A stretch of DNA of 64,000 nucleotides. Source: Rhodospirillales bacterium. Its GTDB lineage: Bacteria; Pseudomonadota; Alphaproteobacteria; SP197. The position numbers were made by a program, and so were the translations under genes. The stretch covers positions 670,523 through 734,522 of the forward strand of contig JACONG010000016.1 in the NCBI GenBank assembly GCA_014323865.1. Direction: 5' to 3'. The notes beneath the pieces are model-generated. The model saw only the letters and a program-made list of their open reading frames with translations, did not search any database and was not told the origin of the DNA. Positions within the stretch are counted from its first letter, which is position 1. Each line of letters opens with the position of its first letter. Shown here in pieces: positions 35,005 through 44,600 of this stretch.

Positions 35005-38000
35005 TCGGGATCATCAACGCGGCGTTCTCGCGTCCGCGCACGGTCCTGCTTCTGCTCGCGCTGATCCTGATCGCGGGGACCTACTCCTATATGACGATTC
35101 CGAAGGAGTCGGACCCCGACATCGACATCCCCATCATCTATGTCTTGATGACGCATGAGGGCATTTCGCCCGGCGACGCCGAGCGGCTGTTGGTGCGACC
35201 GATGGAGCAGGAGCTGCGCGGCATCGACGGGGTCAAGGAGATCACGTCGAAAGCCTATGAAGGCGGCGCCAACGTGACGCTGGAGTTTGACGCCGGCTTC
35301 GATCCCGACATCGCGATCGACGACGTGCGCGCCAAAGTCGATCTGGCCAAGCCCGAGCTTCCCGAGGAGACCGACGAACCCTCGGTGCACGAGGTCAACC
35401 TCTCGCTGTTCCCGATTCTGGTGGTCACGCTTTCGGGCGACGTCCCCGAGCGCACCCTGCTGCGTCTGGCGCGCGATCTGCAGGATGAGATCGAAGGGCT
35501 CTCCGAGGTCCTGGAGGCCAACATCCAGGGCGAGCGTGACGAGCTGGTCGAGATCGTGATCGATCCCATGCTGGTCGAAAGCTACGGGCTCGAAGCCGCC
35601 GAACTGATCGACTTCGTCGGTCGCTCCAACCGTCTTGTCGCGGCGGGTTCGCTTGACACCGGTGCCGGCCGCTTCAGCGTCAAGGTGCCCGGATTGCTGG
35701 AGGGCGCCGCAGACCTTCTGGCGCTTCCGGTCAAGGTCGAGGGCGATGCGATCACCGCCGTCTCCGACATCGCCGAGGTGCGCCGCACCTTCAAGGATCC
35801 CGAGAGCTTCGCCCGGGTCTCGGGCGACCCGGCGCTCGCCATTGAGGTCTCCAAGCGGACGGGCGAGAACATCATCGCGACGATCGAGAACGTGCGCGCG
35901 GTGGTCGACCGGGTCAGCGTGGACTGGCCGGCCGGCGTCGAGATCGCATTTTCCCATGACCAGTCGAACGACATCCGCAACATGCTGACCGATCTGCAGA
36001 ACAATGTGCTCTCGGCCATTCTGCTGGTCATGATCGTTATCGTCTGGGCCCTCGGCTGGCGTACGGCGGCGCTCGTGGGCGTGGCGATCCCCGGTTCGTT
36101 CCTGACCGGCATTCTGGTTCTCTGGGCAGCTGGGCTCACCATGAACATTGTCGTTTTGTTCAGCCTGATCCTGGCGGTCGGCATGCTGGTCGACGGCGCC
36201 ATCGTGGTCACCGAATACGCCGACCGGAAGATGGCCGAAGGCCTGCACCGGGGCGACGCCTATCTCTCGGCTGCCACGCGCATGGCCTGGCCGATCACGG
36301 CCTCGACCATGACCACGCTGGCCGCCTTCCTGCCGCTGATGTTCTGGCCCGGTGTCGTCGGCGAGTTCATGAAGTTCCTGCCGCTCACGCTGATCGCAAC
36401 GCTCTTGGCCTCGCTCACAATGGCGCTCGTTTTTGTCCCGACGCTCGGCTCGCTAGTCGGCAAATCCGGTGCGGCCGATCCGGAGCGCGCCAGGGCTCTG
36501 GCGGCGGGCGCCGAGGGCAATGTCAACGACGTGCCCGGCTTCACCGGCGTCTATCTCGGCGTTCTCCATCGCGCGCTGCGTCATCCTGCGAAGGTCCTAG
36601 GTCTTGCGGTGGCGGTCCTGATCGGCGTGATGATGGCCTACGGCACCTTCGGAAAGGGCGTCGAGTTCTTCCCCAACATCGAGCCAGAGCAGGCGCTCTT
36701 CCAGATTCACGCGCGCGGCAACCTCTCGGTCTGGGAGAAGGACACGCTCGTGCGCGAGGTCGAGGACCGCATCCTCGACATGAGGGAGTTCGAGACAATC
36801 TACGCCACGGTCGGCGGTGATGAGGGCGGCGGCGGACAGGATGTCGCCGAAGACGTGATCGGTTCGATCTCCGTCGAGTTGATCGACTGGGAGTACCGCC
36901 GTCCGGCCGAACAGATTTTTGCCGAGGTGCTGGAACGCACCTCCGATCTTGCCGGCATCATCGTCGAACCCACGGGCCAGCAGCGTGGCCCCGCCGAGGG
37001 CAAGCCGATCGAGATTAAAGTCTTGGCGATCGATCCGGACCTGATCGAGGACGCGGTCGCGACGATCCGCGAGCACATGGACACGGTCGAGGGCCTGCGC
37101 GACATTGAGGACAGCCGTCCGCTGCCCGGCATTCAGTGGGAGATCGAGGTCGACCGTGCCCAGGCCGCCAAGTTTGGCACCGATGTCTCCTCGGTCGGCG
37201 GCATGGTGCAGCTCGTCACCAACGGCCTTCTGATCTCGACCATTCGGCCCGACGACTCCAAGGACGAGATCGAAGTCCGCGCTCGTTTTTCCGACAGCTG
37301 GCGTACCCTCGACCAGCTCGACAATCTGCGTATACAGACGCCCATAGGGCATGTCCCGCTGGCGAATTTCGTGACGCGCTCTGCCGCACCCCAGGTCGAC
37401 ACGATCAACCGCACCGACGGTGTTCGGGTGATGACAATCAAGTCCGACATCGAAGAGGGCGTTCTGGCAGACGCCATGGTTCAGGAGCTCTCTGCCTGGA
37501 TCGAGACCGCAGGCCTTGACCCGCGCGTCAACGTGGAGTTCCGCGGTGAGAACGAAGATCAGGCGGAAGCCGCCCAGTTCCTCATGAAAGCGTTCGGCGT
37601 TGCACTCTTCTTGATGACGATCATCCTGGTCACCCAGTTCAACAGCTTCTATTTCGCCTTTCTGATCCTGTCGGCGGTCATCATGTCGACCATCGGTGTG
37701 ATGATCGGCCTTCTGGTCACCGGCCAGCCCTTCAGTATCGTCATGTCGGGCATCGGCGTGATCGCGCTCGCTGGCATCGTGGTGAACAACAACATTGTGC
37801 TGATCGACACCTATGATCGCCTGCGTCAAACCATCAGGGATCCGATGGAGGCGATCCTGCGAACGGGTGCCCAGCGTCTCCGGCCGGTGATGCTGACCAC
37901 GATCACAACGATCCTGGGCCTGATGCCGATGGTCATGCAGGTCAACATCGACTTCTTCAGCCGCCATGTCGCGGTTGGCGCTCCCTCAACCCAGTGGTGG

Positions 38001-38237
38001 GTTCAGCTTTCCAGCGCCATCGTCTTCGGCTTGGCCTTTGCCACCATGCTGACCCTGATCGTCACGCCGAGCGCGCTGATGCTGCGCGAGAACGTGCAGG
38101 GCTGGTGGCACAAGCGTCGCGGGCCAGAGCCTGCCGGCAGGACGCGCCCGCGCCGCCGCTGGTTCGGCGGACGGCGCAGGCCACGGCCGACACCACCGAC
38201 AGGGGACCATGCGCCGGGCATCGGCGGCACGAAATAG
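35001..38237 (+). CDS. RND efflux pump, inner-membrane subunit
   Basis: A 1078-aa RND permease with 12 helices and two large periplasmic loops. FSRPRTVLLLLALILIAGTY is TM1; duplicated porter domains follow. Proton-relay positions differ from AcrB: TM4 reads GMLVDGAIVVTEY, so only the first aspartate of the DD pair remains, and TM10 reads VVNNNIVLIDTY, with Asn where AcrB has Lys940. The C-terminal 40 residues are Arg/Pro-rich and cytoplasmic. The gene is intact and coupled to its adaptor. Substrates are unknown; relatives export drugs, lipids or siderophores. Confidence 0.93.
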   Translation: MIGIINAAFSRPRTVLLLLALILIAGTYSYMTIPKESDPDIDIPIIYVLMTHEGISPGDAERLLVRPMEQELRGIDGVKEITSKAYEGGANVTLEFDAGFDPDIAIDDVRAKVDLAKPELPEETDEPSVHEVNLSLFPILVVTLSGDVPERTLLRLARDLQDEIEGLSEVLEANIQGERDELVEIVIDPMLVESYGLEAAELIDFVGRSNRLVAAGSLDTGAGRFSVKVPGLLEGAADLLALPVKVEGDAITAVSDIAEVRRTFKDPESFARVSGDPALAIEVSKRTGENIIATIENVRAVVDRVSVDWPAGVEIAFSHDQSNDIRNMLTDLQNNVLSAILLVMIVIVWALGWRTAALVGVAIPGSFLTGILVLWAAGLTMNIVVLFSLILAVGMLVDGAIVVTEYADRKMAEGLHRGDAYLSAATRMAWPITASTMTTLAAFLPLMFWPGVVGEFMKFLPLTLIATLLASLTMALVFVPTLGSLVGKSGAADPERARALAAGAEGNVNDVPGFTGVYLGVLHRALRHPAKVLGLAVAVLIGVMMAYGTFGKGVEFFPNIEPEQALFQIHARGNLSVWEKDTLVREVEDRILDMREFETIYATVGGDEGGGGQDVAEDVIGSISVELIDWEYRRPAEQIFAEVLERTSDLAGIIVEPTGQQRGPAEGKPIEIKVLAIDPDLIEDAVATIREHMDTVEGLRDIEDSRPLPGIQWEIEVDRAQAAKFGTDVSSVGGMVQLVTNGLLISTIRPDDSKDEIEVRARFSDSWRTLDQLDNLRIQTPIGHVPLANFVTRSAAPQVDTINRTDGVRVMTIKSDIEEGVLADAMVQELSAWIETAGLDPRVNVEFRGENEDQAEAAQFLMKAFGVALFLMTIILVTQFNSFYFAFLILSAVIMSTIGVMIGLLVTGQPFSIVMSGIGVIALAGIVVNNNIVLIDTYDRLRQTIRDPMEAILRTGAQRLRPVMLTTITTILGLMPMVMQVNIDFFSRHVAVGAPSTQWWVQLSSAIVFGLAFATMLTLIVTPSALMLRENVQGWWHKRRGPEPAGRTRPRRRWFGGRRRPRPTPPTGDHAPGIGGTK

Positions 38238-38320
38238 AACGACACTGTTGTTACGGTTGATCTGGCCAAAAGATCCGGTGAAACGGAGACCCGATCAGTA
38301 CGCCGATCGATGATACACCT

Positions 38321-39925
38321 TTAATGTCTGATGATACGCTTTTTCAGTTTTTTACTTATGGCTTTCGAGCGTTCACGGATGAAGGTTTCGTAGTCGTCTT
38401 CCCAGATGCCGAACGTATCCAGATCCCCGATCAGATGGGTTTTCATTGTTTCGACGAGGTCAGGATTATCGTCTTTGAACGTCTCCATATACTTCGAAGG
38501 AGGCTTTGTACCGATCAACCGCTTGTTCAGATAATCGTCCACGATTGTGATGTTGAAGACATTGTTGGCTTTATCTTTGGAGAAACCATTGTTTTCCAGA
38601 AACTTGCGCGGGAAGAAGTGGTGATAGTTTTTGCTGTTGGCCCGCTGCAGCCAGTTATTGCTGATATTGACATCCGCACCATTATTGAAAGACAGCGGAC
38701 CCTGATATGCCATGATGCACAAGATTGCTTTTATGAAGGCTCGACCAGTGTTAAATGAACCGTTCTCAATCAGGGATTTTGACGAAATATCGACGTCCCA
38801 GTCATAATCTGGCGACTTGTCGTTCCAGATAAGTTCGATACGATTAACATCTTGTGCGAGCTTGCTTTCAACGGCGGACGAGTAACGGTCACCGAGAGAA
38901 CAGCGCCAGAAGAAATTGTCGAGCTCGGCCTTTTGTGATGACGATGGCTTCTTGTTGTCGTTGTGATAGAAGAAATAAGCGAAAGGCACGATCAAAGTCA
39001 GATATGGCAAGAGCTGTGAAACGGGTATCCGCATCACGTTTCGGAAATACTCGACCGCTCCCTTGACACTATAAACGGCCTTTTGCCAAGTTTCGATGAA
39101 ATCGTCCTTTTCTAGCTTCAGGATTGTTTGGCGCTTGCAATCCTTCTTGAGTATCAGGGCGATGAGTTGAAGGATCGTCTGATCGGAAATCGTATCATAT
39201 CCGATTGGATCCAGGCATTCGATCAGTTCTGAATATTTTACGGATAGATCGAAGTCTCGTTTTTCATCGTAAGTCTTGGCGACCATGATCTCGAACACAG
39301 TTAGCGACTTGCCACCGACATTGATCCGCGTGAAAATTTCAGTCGCAATGTCGATTGGTGTGTCGCGCACCTCAATGATTGGAAAGTCATAGGCTTGGAT
39401 CCGACGTTTGTATTCATCGATCTTTTTGTGGTATTCTTTGGGAAATGCGGTGAGGGTCTCCAAATCACCATAGAGAAGTGCAGTAAGCTTGATGACCGTT
39501 TTCTCGGGCCTCCCTTCGATGTTCGGGGTGACGATTGTATCCGACTTGCCAGCATTGAGGTCAATGTAGATTTCAGAGAAATCCGTGCTTTGCCTGTCTA
39601 CATAGACATCCGGCAAGCCCCTCATCGCGGCGAACAGACTGGTAAGCCGTTGCTGTCCGTCCAGCACGTAGGAAACGGTCTCCCCTTCCTTCGCAGGAGG
39701 AAGCTCTGCGTTTCCAAGCTCCCTCACACTGTGAAGGCGTTCGCGTGTAAGCCAGAAGATAAATGTACCGATTGGGTAGCCTTTGACTACACTATCGAGA
39801 AGCTCGGCTGAACGCTGAAGCGTCCAAACGAAATCCCTCTGAAATTGAGGGATTTTGATCTCGCCTTCCTCGATGTTGCTGATCAGTGTGGTGTAGTTCC
39901 GGTGCGTCGGTTGGGGTAATTCCAT
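38321..39925 (-). CDS. DUF262/DUF1524 GmrSD-like protein
   Basis: A 534-aa protein in visibly AT-richer DNA. Residues 10-90 are a DUF262 (ParB/GmrS-like) domain: IPQFQRDFVWTLQRSAELLD and the nucleotide-hydrolysing motif YVLDGQQRLTSL. The C-terminal part has NYHHFFPRKFLENNG, the HxxP-type HNH/DUF1524 motif of GmrD-like nucleases, followed by asparagines typical of the fold. GmrSD proteins are type IV restriction enzymes against modified phage DNA; many DUF262 proteins are predicted anti-phage factors. Convergent with the RND pump. It is paired with a small gene upstream. Confidence 0.88.
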   Translation of the reverse strand: MELPQPTHRNYTTLISNIEEGEIKIPQFQRDFVWTLQRSAELLDSVVKGYPIGTFIFWLTRERLHSVRELGNAELPPAKEGETVSYVLDGQQRLTSLFAAMRGLPDVYVDRQSTDFSEIYIDLNAGKSDTIVTPNIEGRPEKTVIKLTALLYGDLETLTAFPKEYHKKIDEYKRRIQAYDFPIIEVRDTPIDIATEIFTRINVGGKSLTVFEIMVAKTYDEKRDFDLSVKYSELIECLDPIGYDTISDQTILQLIALILKKDCKRQTILKLEKDDFIETWQKAVYSVKGAVEYFRNVMRIPVSQLLPYLTLIVPFAYFFYHNDNKKPSSSQKAELDNFFWRCSLGDRYSSAVESKLAQDVNRIELIWNDKSPDYDWDVDISSKSLIENGSFNTGRAFIKAILCIMAYQGPLSFNNGADVNISNNWLQRANSKNYHHFFPRKFLENNGFSKDKANNVFNITIVDDYLNKRLIGTKPPSKYMETFKDDNPDLVETMKTHLIGDLDTFGIWEDDYETFIRERSKAISKKLKKRIIRH

Positions 39926-40007
39926 GTCGCTCGATCCTGATCTGTCGTGGGTTCGCTTGCCGTAGCCTGATTTGATCGGACAGCCGGCCGTTTTCCCGTT
40001 GGCCTCT

Positions 40008-40033
40008 GTCAGGTCAAGTCAGGTCAGGTCGGG
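40008..40033. repeat. Short tandem GTCAG repeat
   Basis: GTCAG/GTCAA units repeat about five times between the DUF262 gene and its small upstream partner. Likely a microsatellite-like slippage tract; no function is evident. Confidence 0.5.
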
Positions 40034-40085
40034 TTCAGGAAGCCGGCCCGGCAGCTTCCAGAACACCTGGACAGGTGATGGCGAT

Positions 40086-40361
40086 TTACAGCTTGAAGTC
40101 AATGCCATCCGATGAGTCCGTCGACTTCATGCGGCTTTTCAGTTTTTCAACTTCATCGCTCAACGCCTTCACGATCTTGTTGACATCCCCATCTCCGTAT
40201 TCGTAGGAGTTGCGGTTGCTCAACTTGCCGATCACCCGGATGGCCTTGAGCGCATTCACGGTGCGGCTTTCGGCAAGTTTGACGAACTTTTTTCGCTTGC
40301 TGGGTCCGGCCGTGTTCAGGTCATTGTTCGTGACGTTGAGAGCTTCATCGGACATGTTCAT
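40086..40361 (-). CDS. Small hypothetical partner of the DUF262 protein
   Basis: A 91-aa protein from the MNMSDE start (ATG 40355 two codons later is possible). After a polar leader come KFVKLAESRTVNALKAIRVI, then KLSNRNSYEYGDGDVNKIVK and a C-terminal coiled-coil-like KALSDEVEKLKSRM. I recall small proteins of this type near restriction and mobile genes, but cannot give a family name with certainty. Two helices with basic residues could bind DNA or the neighbour. Base composition is AT-rich like the DUF262 gene, 160 nt downstream, so both probably arrived together. Confidence 0.65.
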   Translation of the reverse strand: MNMSDEALNVTNNDLNTAGPSKRKKFVKLAESRTVNALKAIRVIGKLSNRNSYEYGDGDVNKIVKALSDEVEKLKSRMKSTDSSDGIDFKL

Positions 40362-40499
40362 GTTCCCGTGGTTGATCGAAGATAGCCTATAGATCAGGAA
40401 AGACCGCTTCATGTCAAAGGAAAAACTGTAAATCGAGCGGCATTCTGGCCAAAAGACGATTCTGAAGGCGTGGCACATGCGATGCCGCCAGAAACGAAC

Positions 40500-40601
40500 A
40501 GCATTCGGCCCCGTTTCTCGACTTTCTCGACGGCATCGAACCCACACCCGTCATCCCCTGCGGTGCCCTGATCGCCTGGCCCGACGGAGAAACATCCCAT
40601 T
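40500..40601 (+). pseudogene. Fragment of a phage-like gene, homologous to the one at 60783
   Basis: Roughly 75 bp (40529-40601) are closely similar to 61077-61152. The translation FLDGIEPTPVIPCGALIAWP parallels VFDGVEPTPVIPGGAMITWP in the 61-kb protein and then stops at TGA 40599-40601. No start or further homology is seen. It flanks the DUF262 island on its right side, marking where a related mobile module once was. Confidence 0.75.
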
Positions 40602-40696
40602 GAATCCAGCCTGATCCGATTATGGTTGCCCAAGACTGGACGAGACCGGTGCAATGGTCCACAAATCGCGACCTTCATCCGACACGAAAGTGCGCC

Positions 40697-41602
40697 ATGA
40701 CCGACAAGCTCCGGGGCATCGTTTCGCCCAACCTGACACCGTTCAACGACGACCTCTCGGTCGCCGAGGACCTCTATCTGCGCCACGCGCGCTGGCTGCT
40801 CGACCACGGCTGCGCAGCGATCACGCCCTTCGGCACAACGGGCGAGGCGCTCTCGGTCGGCATGAACGAACGCAAACACCTGCTGGAACTGCTGGTCGAG
40901 AACGGCATCCCCGCCGACCGGCTGATGGTCGGCACGGGCCTGACCAACCTGCCTGATACGGCCGAGCTTTCGCGCCACGCCATGGCGCTCGGCTGCATTG
41001 GTGTGATGGTCCTGCCGCCGTTCTACTTCAAGGGAGTCAGTGACGACGGCATCCACGCCTACTTCACGGCGTTGATCGAGGCGGTGCCCGACATCCGCAT
41101 CTACCTCTATCACATTCCGCCGGTGGCGGTGGTCGGTTTCGGCCTCGCCCTGATCAAGCGGCTGCAGGCCGACTTCCCCGAGCATGTCGTGGGGCTGAAG
41201 GACAGCTCCGGCGACTGGGACAACACCAGGGCAATCCTCGACGGCGTGCCGGCGCTCCACACCTTCCCGGGTTCGGAGGTGCCGTTGCTGGAGGCGCTGC
41301 GTATCGGTGCCTCGGGTTGCATCACCGCCACGGCCAATATCAACGCCGTGGCGATCCACGACATCTTCACGAGCTGGCAGGCCGACGACGCCGACGAACG
41401 TCAGGCCCACGTGAAAGCCTTCCGCCTCGCCGTCCAGCCCTATGCGCCGATCCCGGCCATGAAGTGGCTGCTGGCCGATGCCTCGGGCGATGCCCGATGG
41501 AAGACCGTGCGTCCGCCGCTCGACGCCCTGCCCGACGACAAGGGCCGTGCGCTCAAGGCCAGGCTGGAAGCCGGGTTCGACTTCCGATTGGAGTGGTCAT
41601 GA
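40697..41602 (+). CDS. DapA-like dihydrodipicolinate synthase family lyase
   Basis: A 301-aa TIM-barrel protein of the DHDPS/NAL superfamily. The substrate carboxylate loop is FGTTGE, the tyrosine occurs in IYLYHIPP, and the Schiff-base lysine is Lys168 in GLKDSSGD. Members cleave or condense pyruvate-derived keto acids (sialate, KDG, KDPG-like substrates) as well as making lysine precursors. The gene is coupled by ATGA to the hydantoinase fusion, so a catabolic lyase acting with that enzyme is more likely than lysine synthesis. Start ATG 40697 gives family length. Confidence 0.9.
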   Translation: MTDKLRGIVSPNLTPFNDDLSVAEDLYLRHARWLLDHGCAAITPFGTTGEALSVGMNERKHLLELLVENGIPADRLMVGTGLTNLPDTAELSRHAMALGCIGVMVLPPFYFKGVSDDGIHAYFTALIEAVPDIRIYLYHIPPVAVVGFGLALIKRLQADFPEHVVGLKDSSGDWDNTRAILDGVPALHTFPGSEVPLLEALRIGASGCITATANINAVAIHDIFTSWQADDADERQAHVKAFRLAVQPYAPIPAMKWLLADASGDARWKTVRPPLDALPDDKGRALKARLEAGFDFRLEWS

Positions 41603-44600
41603 CCGTCCGTCTCGCCGTCGACATCGGCGGCACCTTCACCGACATCGTGCTCGACCGGAACGGTGACGAGTTCACCGGCAAGGTGCTGACCACGCCGAGT
41701 GCGCCGGCCGACGGTTTCATGGCGGGTGTCATGGAGGTCATGGAACGCTCGGGCACCGCACCCGGTGACGTCGATCTCATTCTTCACGGCACGACGCTCG
41801 CGACCAATGCGCTGATTGAGCGCAAGGGCGCGGTGATCGCGCTCTTTGTCACCGAGGGTCATCGCGACTCCATCGAGATCGCCTATGAGAACCGCTTCGA
41901 TCAGTACGACATCATGGCCGATCGCACGGCCGTGCTGGTGCCGCGCGACCTGCGCCTGCCGGTGGCCGAGCGGGTCAATGCACGCGGCGAGGTGTTGACC
42001 GCGCTCGACGAAGACGCCGTCACGGCCTGGCTCGACAGGCTGGAGGGCATGGAGGTCGGCAGCGTGGCCGTCGGCCTGCTGCATGCCTATGCCAATCCGG
42101 ACCACGAGCGTCGTATCGGTGCGATGGTGCGTGAGCGGTTCCCCGACATCGCGATCTCGCTCTCGTCCGATGTCTGCCCGGAGATCCGCGAATACGAACG
42201 CCAGACCACGACGGTCGCCAACGCCTATGTGAAGCCGATCATGGGCCGTTACCTGACCGATGTGGAACAGCGCCTGGCCGACACCGGCTTCGGTTGTCCC
42301 TGCCTGCTGATGACCTCGGGCGGCAGCCTCGTCACGATCGCCACGGCGCGCGCGTTCCCGGTGCGGCTGATCGAGTCCGGTCCCGCCGGCGGTGCGATCC
42401 TCGCCGGCCATCTCGCCAAGCGGCTGGGCGAAGACGAGGTCGTCAGCTTCGACATGGGCGGGACGACGGCGAAGATCTGCCTGATCGACCGGGGCGAACC
42501 CCTGCTCGGCCGCGTCTTCGAGGTCGACCGCGCCCACCGCTTCATGAAGGGCAGCGGCATGCCGCTGAAGATTCCGGTGGTCGAGATGGTCGAGATCGGT
42601 GCGGGTGGCGGTTCGCTCGCCTCGGTCGATCATCTGGAGCGCATTCACGTCGGACCCGAAAGCGCCGGTGCCGACCCCGGACCGGCCTGCTACGGCCAGG
42701 GCGGCACGAAGCCGGCGGTGACCGATGCCAACCTGATGCTCGGCCGTCTCGACCCCAACGCGTTTGCCGGTGGCGCCCTCTCGCTCGACACGGACGCGGC
42801 GAAAGCAGCACTCACGAACCACGTCGGCACGCCCCTGTCGCTTGATGCCGATGCGGCTGCGCTCGGCGTGATCGAGATCGTCGACGAGAACATGGCCTCG
42901 GCCGCCCGGGTCCATGCCGTCGAGCGCGGCAAGGAGATTCGCCGCCGCACCATGATCGCCTTCGGCGGTGCCGCGCCGTTGCACGCGGCCCGGCTGGCCG
43001 AGAAGCTGGAGATCGACAAGATCGTCATCCCGGCGAACGCCGGCGTCGGCTCGGCCGTCGGCTTCCTGTTGGCCCCGGTGGCCTACGAGATCGTGCGCAG
43101 TCGCTATGTCCGCCTGTCGGCTTTCGATGCCGGGGGCCTCAACGCGCTGTTCGCGGAGATGCGTGCCGAAGCGCGCGAGGTCGTGGCACTCGGAGCGCCC
43201 GGCGCACCGGTTATCGAACGTCGCCACGCCTATGCCCGCTACATCGGACAGGGCCACGAGGTGAAGATCGACCTGCCCGACCGCGCGCTTGCCGGCGACG
43301 ATGCGGCCTGGATCGCCGAGGCCTTCGAGACCGCCTACCGTCAGCAGTTCGGCCGTTCGGTGCCGGGGCTCGAGGTCGAGGTGCTGACCTGGTCGGTCAC
43401 CGCCTGCGCCGAGCGCGAGGACGCCGCCCCGGACAACGCCGTGTCGCCCACGACACGGGATGTCGCCAGTGACACCCAGCGCGCGATTGTCTTCCCCGGC
43501 CACGCCAATATGCGCGCCGCGTCGATCCATCAGCGCGACGGGCTCGATGCGGGCGAGCGCCTGCAGGGTCCTGCCGCGATCGCCGAGAAGCAGACCACCA
43601 CCATCGTGCCGCCCGGCTGGCGTGGCGCTATCGACGGCGACGGCAACCTCACGCTGATCCGCGAGGCCGGGGCCGTGGAAGCGGTGGACGATCTCGCCGC
43701 CGGGCTGCGCCATCAGGTGCTGTGGGACCGGTTGATCGCGATCGTCGAGGAGCAGGCCCAGGCCATCATCCGCACGGCGTTTTCGACCACGGTGCGCGAG
43801 GCGGGCGACCTCTCGGCCGGGGTCTTCGACATGAAAGGCCGCATGCTGGCCCAGGCGGTCACGGGCACACCGGGCCACGTCAATGCCATGGCTGCCTCGG
43901 TCAACTTCTTCATGGAGAAGTACGACCCCGCCTCGATGAAGGAAGGAGACGTCTACGTCACCAACGATCCCTGGCTCGGTACGGGCCACCTGTTCGACTT
44001 CACGGTCGTCACGCCCTGTTTCCGCAAGGGCGCGCCGATCGGGCTCTTCGCCTCGACCGTGCATGTTGTCGATATCGGCGGACCCGGCTTCGGGCCCGAC
44101 GCCGGGCAGGTCTACGAGGAAGGTCTCTGCATCCCGATCATGCGGCTGTTCGACGGCGGTGAGGCGAACGAGAGCGTCTTCGACATCGTGAAGGCCAATG
44201 TGCGCGAGCCCGTGCAGGTCGTCGGCGATCTCTATTCGCTGACGACATCCAACGACGTCGGCTGTCGCCGCTTGCTCGAACTGATGGACGCGTTCGGCAT
44301 GAACGGGCTCGACGAGATCGCCGACCATATCATCGACACCTCGCGACAGGCCATGCTGGAGGAGATTCGCCGGCTGCCGCGCGGCGCCTGGCAGCAGGAG
44401 ATGGCGTGCGACGGCTATGACCGCGCCGTCACGCTCAAGGCCACGTTGACCGTGGGCGACGACGGTATCGACATCGACTTCACCGGCACCTCCGGCGTCT
44501 CGCCCTTCGGCATCAACGTGCCGCTGACCTACACCCAGGCCTATGCCAGCTTCGGCGTGCGTGGCATTGTCGGCCGCGAGGTGCCGAACAACACCGGTTC

